The notes under the pieces were generated by a model that saw nothing but the letters and a program-made list of their open reading frames with translations, had not been told where the DNA came from and ran no database searches. From positions 42,360 to 106,359 of the forward strand of contig JADLEQ010000022.1 in assembly GCA_020846005.1 (NCBI GenBank): a stretch of DNA of 64,000 bases, read 5' to 3'. This document shows, piece by piece, positions 1-7,616 of this stretch. The position numbers and the translations under genes were made by a program. Source of the stretch: Polyangiaceae bacterium (GTDB lineage: Bacteria; Myxococcota_A; Polyangia; Polyangiales; Polyangiaceae). Position 1 is the stretch's first letter, and each line of letters starts with the position of its first letter.

Positions 1-1982
1 TAGGGGTGGGGCAGCGGGCGCACCGGCTCGAGCCCGACCTCGCGCTGCGTCTCCTCGTCGAAGACCAGGCTCGAGATCATGAGGAGCGAGTAGAACCACC
101 CGCGCGTCTGGTCGATCGCCTCGCTGATGAAGTCCGCGGGGAACGCGTCCCGGAAGCGCTCGACGGAGCCCGCGCGGTGCGGGAAGCCCCACTGCGCGAA
201 CGGCATGCACCCGGAGTCGAACCAGCAATCGATGACCTCCGGGACGCGGCGCATGGTGCCCCCGCACCGCTCGCACGGCAGCGTGACCTCGTCGATCCAG
301 GGCTTGTGCACGCGCAGATGATCGCTCAGCGTTGGATCGGCGGCCTTGTCGCGGCGCCACTTGGCGAAGGCGTCGGGGTTTCGCCGCTCGAGCTCCGCGA
401 CGGAGCTCGGCGCGATCTCGTGCCCGCAGCCCTCCGCGGTCGACCCGTCGCCGCGGCACTGCCAGATGTTGAGCGGCGTGCCCCAGAAGCGTTCCCGCGA
501 CAGCGCCCAGTCGACGTTGTTGGCGAGGAAGTCGCCGAACCGGCCGTCCCGGATGTGCTCCGGCAGCCACTGCACGACCTGGTTGTTCTCTCGCGCTCGA
601 TCGATCCTGGCGGTCGTCCGGATGAACCACGCCGGGCGCGCCATCTGGAGGAGCGGATCCTCGTCTGCCCGCCAGCAGAACGGGTAGTCGTGACGGTACG
701 TCTCCTCGTGGACGAGGAGCCCGCGCTCGGAGAGATCGCGGAGGATCTCGCGGTCGCACGCCTTGACGTTGCGTCCCGCCCAGCGGGGCCCCACCTCGTC
801 GCGGAACGTGCCGTCCGGGTGCACCGCCCCAAAGAGCACGGGGGCCTCCGCGCCGGCGTCGTAGCGGCTCCACTGGCGGAGGTGCGCCTGATGATCGTCC
901 TCGCCGAACGCGGGCGCGACGTGCACGATGCCGGTGCCCGTGTCGAGGGTGACGAAGTCCTCGACGATCACGCGCCAAAACAGCGGCGCCTCTCCCCCGC
1001 CCCGCAGCGGCCGCGTGGCGGCCCAGTGCTCGCGGGTGAAGGCGTCGTACGGGGGCCGGTACCGCGCGCCGGCGAGCGCCTCGGCGCGGAGCGTCCGCTC
1101 GACCTCGAGCGGACGCCCGAGCTTCGCCTCGAGCGCCTCACGCAGCGGCGCGGCGACGATCAGGCGCTGGCCCTCCGGCGGCCGCGACGGGGCTTCGCCG
1201 CCCGGAGCCACCCCGACTCGCGCGACGACGTAGTCCGTACCCGGCCGCACTGCGGCGTAGGCGTTCGACGGCAGCGTCCACGGCGTCGTCGTCCACACCA
1301 CGAGGGCCGTGCCCGGGTCGTCCACCAGGGGAAACGCGACGAACGCGCTCGGATCGTCCACCTTCTTGTAGCCGAGCCCGACCTCGGCGCTCGAGAGCGC
1401 CGTGCCGCCCTGCGGCCACCACCAAACGACCTTGTGCCCGCGGTACAGGAGCCCCTGCTGGAACAGCCGCGAGAGTGCCCACCAGACGCTCTCGACGTAG
1501 CTCTCGTGGTAGGTGACGTAAGCGTCCTCCAGGCTCACCCAGAAGGCGATGCGCTCCGTCAGCCGCTCCCAGGCGTCCGTGTAGCGGAAGACGCTCTCGA
1601 TGCAGCGCCGGACGAACGGCTCGACGCCGTGCTCGACGATCGCGGCCTTGCCGTGGATGCGGAGCTCCTTCTCGACCTCGACCTCGACCGGGAGGCCGTG
1701 GGTGTCCCATCCCCCCTTCCGCAGCACCCGGTACCCGCACATCGCCTTGTAGCGGGGGAAGAGGTCCTTCATCACCCGGGTGAGCACGTGGCCGTTGTGG
1801 GGCGTCCCGTTCGCGGTCGGCGGGCCCTCGTAGAAGACGAAGTGCGGCGCGTCGGGGCCGCGCGCGGCCATCGCCTGCTCGAAGATGCCGTCGCGCCGCC
1901 ACCCCTCGAGGATCGCCCGCTCGTAACGAGGGAAATCCAGCTCCTGCGGGACGGGGTCGAAGGACGGGGCGCGCGAGCTCAT
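1..1982 (-). CDS. ileS: Isoleucyl-tRNA synthetase (3' end outside window)
   Basis: Charges tRNA-Ile with isoleucine in the cytoplasm. About 660 residues are visible from the ATG at 1982; the rest runs off the left edge. The N-terminus has the class I pattern EGPPTANGTPHNGH, with HNGH as the HIGH-type motif, followed by GGWDTHGLPVE. The conserved DCWFDSGCMPFAQWG segment of IleRS lies near residue 580, just after a small Cys pair (PCERC). The KMSKS loop and anticodon-binding domain would lie beyond the edge. The spacing and the PHNGH form look like the longer, eukaryal-like (type 2) IleRS class, which is a judgement from motif style. The next gene downstream is not visible; the upstream neighbour is a deacetylase on the same strand. 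Confidence 0.95.
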   Translation of the reverse strand, partial: MSSRAPSFDPVPQELDFPRYERAILEGWRRDGIFEQAMAARGPDAPHFVFYEGPPTANGTPHNGHVLTRVMKDLFPRYKAMCGYRVLRKGGWDTHGLPVEVEVEKELRIHGKAAIVEHGVEPFVRRCIESVFRYTDAWERLTERIAFWVSLEDAYVTYHESYVESVWWALSRLFQQGLLYRGHKVVWWWPQGGTALSSAEVGLGYKKVDDPSAFVAFPLVDDPGTALVVWTTTPWTLPSNAYAAVRPGTDYVVARVGVAPGGEAPSRPPEGQRLIVAAPLREALEAKLGRPLEVERTLRAEALAGARYRPPYDAFTREHWAATRPLRGGGEAPLFWRVIVEDFVTLDTGTGIVHVAPAFGEDDHQAHLRQWSRYDAGAEAPVLFGAVHPDGTFRDEVGPRWAGRNVKACDREILRDLSERGLLVHEETYRHDYPFCWRADEDPLLQMARPAWFIRTTARIDRARENNQVVQWLPEHIRDGRFGDFLANNVDWALSRERFWGTPLNIWQCRGDGSTAEGCGHEIAPSSVAELERRNPDAFAKWRRDKAADPTLSDHLRVHKPWIDEVTLPCERCGGTMRRVPEVIDCWFDSGCMPFAQWGFPHRAGSVERFRDAFPADFISEAIDQTRGWFYSLLMISSLVFDEETQREVGLEPVRPLPHP

Positions 1983-2070
1983 GACGGCCCGGGCCCATAG
2001 CACCGCGCCGGGCGCCGCGTCACCGCCCGGGCCACGCGCCCGGGCGCGGTGGGCCGGCGCCCGCCGGAGC

Positions 2071-2994
2071 TCAGGCGTAGCGCGCGGCGACCTCGTCGAG
2101 CCGACAGAACGCGTGGCCTCCGGCGCTGAGCCGCTCGAGCGCCGCCGCGAGCGCCTCGCGCTTCCGCCGCCAGGGGACGCGCACGTCGGGCTGGTGTGGC
2201 GCGAGCGCGCCGAGGCCGTCGCCAGCGTCGAGCAGATCGATGCCGTGGAGCTCGAGGTTGACGAACGGCTCGCCGACGACCCCCTCCGCAAGGCGGACGG
2301 CCCCTCGCGGGCCGGCGAGCGTGAGCGCCGTCCCTATGAACGGGAGCCGCAGCCGGCGGGTGACCTGGATGGGGAGCTCGAGCAGCCCGTGCCCGGTGCG
2401 GTGGTACGGGCGGCCGACGCGGTACGGCCGCACGGGCGCGGACAGTACGCGCGGCGTGTCCAGGATCGACCGCGACCGCCGCCCCCCGAGGCGCTGCAGC
2501 CCCATCGCGGCCGCCTTCGCTCCCCAGTAGACCGGGCACGGGAAGACGGAGGAGTCCCACCGCACCTCGTGCTCGCGGAGCAGCGTCAGCACCTCGTCCG
2601 TGATCGTGTAGCCCGGCGCGCGGAACCCCGTGGGGCGGACGCCCGTCGCGCCCTCGAGCACCGTGATCCCGCTGGCGATCTGCCGGCGGATCTCCGAGCG
2701 ACCGAGGCGGACGAGATCGTAGCGGTGGTCCAACGAGTGGTTCTCGAGCGCGTGGCCACGCGCCGCGAGCCGGCGGAGGCGCTCGGCGTTCCCGGGCCGC
2801 GCGAGATCCGCGCCGACGACGAACAGCGTCAGCGGCACGCCATGCGCCTGCGCGAGGTCCTCGAGGCGTGCGAGCGCCATGTCGTACACGAGCCCCTGCG
2901 CGCGCGTGTCCGGCGGGGGCAGGCCGTGAATCGCGTGATACGCTGGGATCTCGTCGAGGTCGACGGAGACGGCGGCGAGGAGCGGGCGGACCAC
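2071..2994 (-). CDS. Polysaccharide deacetylase (NodB-type)
   Basis: Predicted 307-aa member of the NodB/CE4 deacetylase superfamily, which removes N- or O-acetyl groups from glycans. The metal-site region is recognisable: VSVDLDE near the N-terminus and a later HALENHSLDHR segment (the family H-S/T-x2-H-x3 zinc motif), then RAPGYTITDE. The GTG at 2994 is chosen because it directly precedes the conserved core LLAAVSVDLDE and follows the cheR stop by about 58 bp; there is no in-frame ATG nearby. No signal peptide is evident. The C-terminal half carries FVNLELHGIDLLD, typical of deacetylases linked to exopolysaccharide work. The substrate cannot be read from sequence. Confidence 0.88.
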   Translation of the reverse strand: MVRPLLAAVSVDLDEIPAYHAIHGLPPPDTRAQGLVYDMALARLEDLAQAHGVPLTLFVVGADLARPGNAERLRRLAARGHALENHSLDHRYDLVRLGRSEIRRQIASGITVLEGATGVRPTGFRAPGYTITDEVLTLLREHEVRWDSSVFPCPVYWGAKAAAMGLQRLGGRRSRSILDTPRVLSAPVRPYRVGRPYHRTGHGLLELPIQVTRRLRLPFIGTALTLAGPRGAVRLAEGVVGEPFVNLELHGIDLLDAGDGLGALAPHQPDVRVPWRRKREALAAALERLSAGGHAFCRLDEVAARYA

Positions 2995-3052
2995 GGCGGC
3001 ATCCCCCCGCACACACGCGGCGGGGCTGCCGGACCGTACCACGCGCGCGCGA

Positions 3053-3904
3053 TCAACCGAACACGACGACGCCAGGCGCGAGCTCGCGCGCCGCCAGGCC
3101 GAGCGCGCGGACCCGGGCCACCTCGCTCCGCGCGACGAGCAGCGCCCCGCCCGGCGCGAGCGCCGCGCCGAGCGCGCGGACGAGCGCCGCGCCCGCGTCG
3201 TCCCCGAAGTAGATGAGCACGTTCCGGCACACCACGAGATCCCACGCGCCGGGCGGCAGCCCCGAGGTCGCGTCGCGCTCCACGAACGCGACCGTGCGGC
3301 GCAGCGAGTCGACGACTCGCACGTGGTCGGCGGCGTCCGACACCAGGTATCGGGCACCGAGGTCGGCCGGCAGGTGCCGCGCCGCCTCCCGCGGGTACGT
3401 CCCGGCGCGCGCCACCGCCAGCGCCGGGCGGCTCCGATCGAGCGCGACGACGCGGGCGCCGCGACCACCGCAGGCCTCCTCGAGCACCATCGCGAGCGTC
3501 CACGCCTCCTCGCCCGTCGAGCAGCCCACGGAGAGAGCGCGCGCGCCGTCTCCACGGACGACGCCCGGGCGCCAGGCGGCGCGGAGGGCGTCCCAGGCGG
3601 GCGGGTCGCGGTAGAAGCAGGTCTCGCCGACGCGCAGCGACTCGGCCAGCTCGGCGAGCGCGTCCCGATCTCGCTCCAGCCGCTCCCCCACCTCGACGGC
3701 GCCGCCCGCCGCGCCCGTCGCCAGGGCGTCCAGCGCACGGTCGAGGCGCTCGAGCATCCACGCCGGCGCTCCCCCCGCGCGCGCGCCGACGCCGTGGTGA
3801 CGCTCGAGCAGCTCCAACGCGCGCCGCCGGAGCCGCTCCGCCGCCGCGGCGCCCGCCTCGGGGCCCGCCGACGCGCGCGCCGCAGGCCTACGACGAGCCG
3901 TCAG
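3053..3904 (-). CDS. cheR: CheR-type chemotaxis methyltransferase
   Basis: S-adenosylmethionine-dependent methyltransferase related to CheR, which methylates glutamates of chemoreceptors. It has a short helical N-domain (ELLERHHGVG to LRVGETCFYRDPPAW) and a Rossmann domain with the hallmark VGCSTGEEAWTLAM SAM-binding motif, VVALDRS and DLVVCRNVLIYF. The start is uncertain. CTG at 3904 overlaps the cheW stop as CTGA, in line with other junctions in this window; GTG at 3976 would overlap cheW by 76 nt, and TTG at 3817 would trim the helical domain to its minimum. No receptor, CheA or CheB lies nearby, so the partner receptor is unknown. Confidence 0.88.
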   Translation of the reverse strand: MTARRRPAARASAGPEAGAAAAERLRRRALELLERHHGVGARAGGAPAWMLERLDRALDALATGAAGGAVEVGERLERDRDALAELAESLRVGETCFYRDPPAWDALRAAWRPGVVRGDGARALSVGCSTGEEAWTLAMVLEEACGGRGARVVALDRSRPALAVARAGTYPREAARHLPADLGARYLVSDAADHVRVVDSLRRTVAFVERDATSGLPPGAWDLVVCRNVLIYFGDDAGAALVRALGAALAPGGALLVARSEVARVRALGLAARELAPGVVVFG

Positions 3905-4407
3905 GGCTCCGTCGCTCCCGCCACCGCCTCGAGCGCGGGCGCGTCGAACAGCCGAGGCACGTCGAGGACGACGCACGGCGGCGGGTCGGGGATGACGCCC
4001 GCCGCGAGCGCCCGCAGCGACTCCGACACCGTGGTCGCGAGCGGCGCGAGGCCCGCCTCCGGGAGATCCCGCAGCCCGGCGAGCGCGCCGATGCGGAGCC
4101 CCGCGCGCCGCCGCCGCGGCCCGAGCTCCCGCACCACGACGATGCGACCGCCGCGCCCAGACTCTGGCGCCGGCACGCCGAGCAGCAGCGCCAGATCGAG
4201 CACGGCGAGCACCTCCCCGCGCAGGCTGGTGACGCCGGCCACCACCGGTGGCGCGTGGAAGACGCGAGTGACGGGACGATCCTCGCTCACCTCCTGCACG
4301 TACTCGATGGGCAGACCGTAGAGCCCTGCGCCGACGTGGACCGCGATGCAGCGCGCGCGCGCGTCGAGCGCGCGCTGAGCACCTTCGGCGCCGACGCCAG
4401 CCGTCAC
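3901..4407 (-). CDS. cheW: CheW-like coupling protein
   Basis: 168-aa CheW-domain protein. CheW links chemoreceptors to the CheA histidine kinase. Visible family features are CIAVHVGAGLYGLPIEYVQEV at the start of the first barrel, VTRVFHAPPVVAGVTSLRGEVLAVLDLALLLG in the middle and VVRELGPRRRRAGLRIGALAGLRDL after it. GTG at 4407 is chosen because it falls after the thiE stop (4452) and just before the conserved domain. A Pro-rich stretch follows the second subdomain. Downstream is cheR. The pair sits between thiamine and glycan genes without CheA, so it may serve a remote chemosensory array or a non-motility pathway (inference). Confidence 0.86.
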   Translation of the reverse strand: MTAGVGAEGAQRALDARARCIAVHVGAGLYGLPIEYVQEVSEDRPVTRVFHAPPVVAGVTSLRGEVLAVLDLALLLGVPAPESGRGGRIVVVRELGPRRRRAGLRIGALAGLRDLPEAGLAPLATTVSESLRALAAGVIPDPPPCVVLDVPRLFDAPALEAVAGATEP

Positions 4408-4451
4408 GTCGAGGCCTGTAGCACGGCCCGGGCGCCAGCGCGCCGGCTCGC

Positions 4452-5156
4452 TCAGCTCTGGGGCTCGAGGCGGGGGTGCTCGCCGCGACTCAGCGGGCGA
4501 TCGATGTCGAGCGCGCGCAGCAGCGCGCGCGGATGCCGGCCGTCGAGGACCGCGCCCAGGCACGCCACGCCGTGCGCGCCGGCCTCGAGGCACCTGGCCG
4601 CGCTCGTCTCGTCCACCCCGCCGAGCGCATAGAGCCGCCGAGTCGGCGCCACGCGCCGCAGCCCCGCGGCCGCGCGACGGAGACCCTCGATCCCGAGGGC
4701 CGGCGCGCCCTTCCGCGGCTCACACACCGGCGAGAGGACGACCGCCTCGGCGTCGCGCACGCCCACGCGGTCGGGATCGTGGCACGCGCGCACTACGGCC
4801 ACGCCGCCGACCAGGCGACGAGCGTCCTCCGTCGCGAAGGATCGCTCGCCGAGGTGCACGGCGTCCGCGTCGAGGAGGCGCGCCAGGTCGAGGCGGTCGT
4901 TGACCGCGAGGAGCTGCCCCGAGCGGCGCGTGATCTCCCGGAGCTCCGCGCCGAGCGCCAGCCGCGCCCGCGCGTCGAGCGCGACGTCTCGGAGCTGGAC
5001 GAGCACCGTCCCCTCCTGCGCCAGCGCGCACAGGCGCTCCATGCGCTCGACGAGCAGCGGCGCCGGCGCGAGCCCGGTGTCCGTGATCGCCACGAGGCGA
5101 ACCGTGCCGAGCGCGCGTCGGGCGGCGCCACCGCCAGCCGCGGTATCCCCCGTCAC
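4452..5156 (-). CDS. thiE: Thiamine-phosphate synthase (ThiE/TenI family)
   Basis: 234-aa TIM-barrel protein of the ThiE/TenI family; ThiE joins the HMP-pyrophosphate and thiazole-phosphate halves of thiamine. Motifs seen: VLVQLRDVALDARARLALG, LLAVNDRLDLARLLDADAVHLGERSF and the C-terminal YALGGVDETSAARCLEAGAHGVACLGAVL phosphate-binding region. The usual GPxFPTxTK is replaced by LSPVCEPRKGAPALG, which is closer to TenI-like members, so a TenI-type role is possible. GTG at 5156 overlaps the upstream stop as GTGA, deciding the start. thiG lies about 1.6 kb upstream on the same strand, which supports a thiamine role. Confidence 0.85.
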   Translation of the reverse strand: MTGDTAAGGGAARRALGTVRLVAITDTGLAPAPLLVERMERLCALAQEGTVLVQLRDVALDARARLALGAELREITRRSGQLLAVNDRLDLARLLDADAVHLGERSFATEDARRLVGGVAVVRACHDPDRVGVRDAEAVVLSPVCEPRKGAPALGIEGLRRAAAGLRRVAPTRRLYALGGVDETSAARCLEAGAHGVACLGAVLDGRHPRALLRALDIDRPLSRGEHPRLEPQS

Positions 5157-5422
5157 CTGGGCGCGCCCGCGTCCGCGCGCGCGGCATCGAGATCCGCGCG
5201 CGCCATGCGCGCCTCCCGCGAGTTCGGGTACCGCGCCACGAGATACTCGAGCGTCGCGCGCCACGCCTCACGCTCACCCCGCGCGCGGAACTGCTGCGCC
5301 AGCTCGTAGAGCGCCTCCCCCGGCGTCTCCCACCGCCGCTCCTCGTGCGCCGGCTCGCTCGCGCACTGCATCGGCGCCTGCGAGGCGACCAGCGAGGCGA
5401 GAGCCAGGGCGGCGAGGCGCAT
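5153..5422 (-). CDS. Small TPR-like lipoprotein
   Basis: 89-aa protein with a hydrophobic N-terminus ending in a possible, non-canonical lipobox (APMQC near residue 19), followed by a charged helical segment. The stretch GEALYELAQQFRARGEREAWRATLEYLVARYPNSREARMARADL reads as one and a half TPR-type helical repeats (PNSREAR is typical of YbgF/BamD-like TPRs). Its TGA overlaps the thiE start. Function unknown; probably a periplasmic or outer-membrane-anchored helper. Confidence 0.65.
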   Translation of the reverse strand: MRLAALALASLVASQAPMQCASEPAHEERRWETPGEALYELAQQFRARGEREAWRATLEYLVARYPNSREARMARADLDAARADAGAPR

Positions 5423-5470
5423 CGGCGACCAGAGAAAGCACGGAGGGCCGGCGGTGTCGAGGTGCGGGGG

Positions 5471-6694
5471 TCAGACCGCGCGCGCCGTCTCCTCCAGCTC
5501 TCGTGCGTTGGTCTCGGGCAGCCAGAGCAGGATGAAGCCGAGCGCCACGATCGGCAACGCCATCGTCGCGGACACGGCGCTCCCCCACCCGACCTGGCTC
5601 GCCGCCAGGCCGACGAGCGCCGGCGAGGCCACGTACCCCAGCACGCGCCCGAGCACGTTGTTGGCCCAGGCGTAGGCATCGGCGCGGAGGTGCGTGGGGA
5701 CGAGCTCTGCGCTGAAGGCGTTCAGCGCCGGGAGCACCGCGCCGGCGCCGAAGATCCCGAAGATGAGCGCGACGGTGAGCGGCCACACCCCTTGGAGGTT
5801 GTACGCGCAGAAGAGCCCGGTCGTGCCCACGCCGAAGATGACGATCGAGCCGCGCCGCCGCCCGATGGCGTCCAGGAGCTTGCCCGCCAGGAAGACGAGC
5901 GGCATCGAGGCCACCGCGGCGATCGCGATCGTGCGACCGACCTCGCCATCGGAGAGCCCGCGCTCCGCGACGGCGAACTCCTTCCAGAACGTGACCGCGT
6001 TGTGCGTGCACGCATAGGTGAGCATCCAGATCAGCCCGAGCTGAAGCACGCGCTTGCGATACGGCGTGCGCCACACAGCGAAAAACGACCGCCCCGCGCT
6101 CCGATCGGGCTCGCGATCGAAGCGCTGGGTCTCGCGCAGGCCCCGCCTCGCGTACGCGAGGATGACCAACGGCACGATCCCGACGAAGTACACCGTCCGC
6201 CAGCCCCACTGCGCCCTCAGCAGGAAGGGGACGACGCCCGCGCACACGATCGAGCCGAGGCTCGCGAAGGCGTTGATCACTCCCATCACCATCCCACGCC
6301 GGCGCGCAGGGAACTCCTCGGCGGCGTACACCATGCTGATGGCCCACTCCGCGATCAGGAAGATGCGCGCCACGAGCTGGAGCCCGGCGAACGCCCAGAC
6401 GTTCGGGGAGAAGCCTGTCAGGAACGTGAAGGCGGTGTAGCCGGCGATCGTGATGGTGAGGATGCGCTTCCGCCCCCACCGATCGGCCATGCGAACCAGC
6501 AGGAACGCGAGGACGGTGCCGAAGGAGACCGTGGTGACGATCAGCCCGCCGGCGACCTCGTCGAGCCCCATCTCGCGCCGCAGGTTCGGGAGGATCTGGG
6601 CGAGCGCGAACATGTCGTACCCCTCGAAGAGGGACGCGACGCTGAGGAAGACGAACAGCCGACGCTGGTACGGGGTGAACGCGTCGCCGGCCAC
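5471..6694 (-). CDS. MFS transporter (sugar/aromatic-acid type)
   Basis: 407-aa major facilitator protein with about 12 hydrophobic segments. Family marks: FEGYDMFALAQILPNL in the first helix, VRMADRWGRKR as the loop 2-3 motif, LPETNARELEETA at the C-terminus as in sugar and aromatic-acid symporters, and AEEFPARRRGMVMGVINAFASLG after helix 5. ATG at 6694. It lies between thiG and the small lipoprotein on the same strand, so a thiamine-precursor or other cofactor substrate is conceivable, but the substrate cannot be assigned from sequence. Confidence 0.88.
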   Translation of the reverse strand: MAGDAFTPYQRRLFVFLSVASLFEGYDMFALAQILPNLRREMGLDEVAGGLIVTTVSFGTVLAFLLVRMADRWGRKRILTITIAGYTAFTFLTGFSPNVWAFAGLQLVARIFLIAEWAISMVYAAEEFPARRRGMVMGVINAFASLGSIVCAGVVPFLLRAQWGWRTVYFVGIVPLVILAYARRGLRETQRFDREPDRSAGRSFFAVWRTPYRKRVLQLGLIWMLTYACTHNAVTFWKEFAVAERGLSDGEVGRTIAIAAVASMPLVFLAGKLLDAIGRRRGSIVIFGVGTTGLFCAYNLQGVWPLTVALIFGIFGAGAVLPALNAFSAELVPTHLRADAYAWANNVLGRVLGYVASPALVGLAASQVGWGSAVSATMALPIVALGFILLWLPETNARELEETARAV

Positions 6695-6740
6695 GGGGGC
6701 GCCAGCCTACCAGCGATCGGGCCGCGACGGGGCCGCCAGC

Positions 6741-7517
6741 TCACTCCAGGAGGCCGAGCTCGGGGCTCGAGGCGTTCGCATAGAGGCGCCGCGGCATGCG
6801 GCCGGCGAGGAACGCCTTCCGCCCCGCCGACACCGCCTCGCGCATCGCCTCGGCCATCAGCAGCGGCTCCTTCGCCTGGGCGATCGCGGTGTTCATCAGC
6901 ACGCCGTGGCAGCCGAGCTCCATGGCGACCGCCGCATCGCTCGCCGTGCCGACTCCTGCGTCGACGATGACCGGCACCTTCGCGTGCTCGAGGATGATGC
7001 GGAGGTTGTACGGGTTCCGGATCCCGAGACCCGAGCCGATGGGTGCGGCGAGCGGCATCACGGCGCTGGCGCCGGCCTCCTCGAGCTTCCGGCAGACGAT
7101 CGGATCGTCGATGCAGTACGGCAGCACCGTGAAGCCCTCCTTCACGAGGACATGCGTGGCCGCTAGCGTCTGCTCGTTGTCCGGGTAGAGCGTGCGCGGA
7201 TCCCCGATCACCTCCAGCTTCACCAGCTCGCCGAGCCCGAGCTCTCGCGCGAGGCGCAGGGTCCGGACGGCGTCGTCCGCGGTGTAGCAGCCGGCGGTGT
7301 TCGGCAGGATCTGCCATCGCCCGCTCGTCACGAGCTCCATCAGCGAGCCGGCGCCGCGCTCGTTCAGGTCGACCCTGCGGAGGGCGACGGTGATCACCTC
7401 GGCGCCAGAGGCCTCGAGCGCCTGGCGCGTTTCGGCCACGTCTCGGTACTTCCCCGTCCCCACGAACAGGCGGGAGCGGAAGGTGTGGGGCCCGAGCCGG
7501 AGGACGTCTTCGCTCAT
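6741..7517 (-). CDS. thiG: Thiazole synthase
   Basis: 258-aa ThiG, which makes the thiazole-phosphate carboxylate half of thiamine from DXP, dehydroglycine and ThiS-thiocarboxylate. Clear family features: [32 protein letters not shown] at the N-terminus, the Schiff-base lysine K100 in [35 protein letters not shown] and [34 protein letters not shown]. Length matches the family. thiS, thiH and thiO are not visible nearby; thiE lies downstream on the same strand after the MFS and lipoprotein genes. Confidence 0.97.
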   Translation of the reverse strand: MSEDVLRLGPHTFRSRLFVGTGKYRDVAETRQALEASGAEVITVALRRVDLNERGAGSLMELVTSGRWQILPNTAGCYTADDAVRTLRLARELGLGELVKLEVIGDPRTLYPDNEQTLAATHVLVKEGFTVLPYCIDDPIVCRKLEEAGASAVMPLAAPIGSGLGIRNPYNLRIILEHAKVPVIVDAGVGTASDAAVAMELGCHGVLMNTAIAQAKEPLLMAEAMREAVSAGRKAFLAGRMPRRLYANASSPELGLLE

Positions 7518-7616
7518 GCGCGCGGGAGGTAGCGCCGGCGCCCGGGGCCTGCAACGGGCCAGGCACGCGCGCTGCGGCCCTCGCCCCAGCCGCCGGATGC
7601 CGCCGCGGGCGATCCG

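Noticed and set aside
6..2000. 664-codon open frame on the plus strand opposite ileS
   Set aside because: Shadow of ileS; the minus strand gives clear IleRS motifs, and the plus translation is Arg/Ala/Pro-rich without a family pattern.
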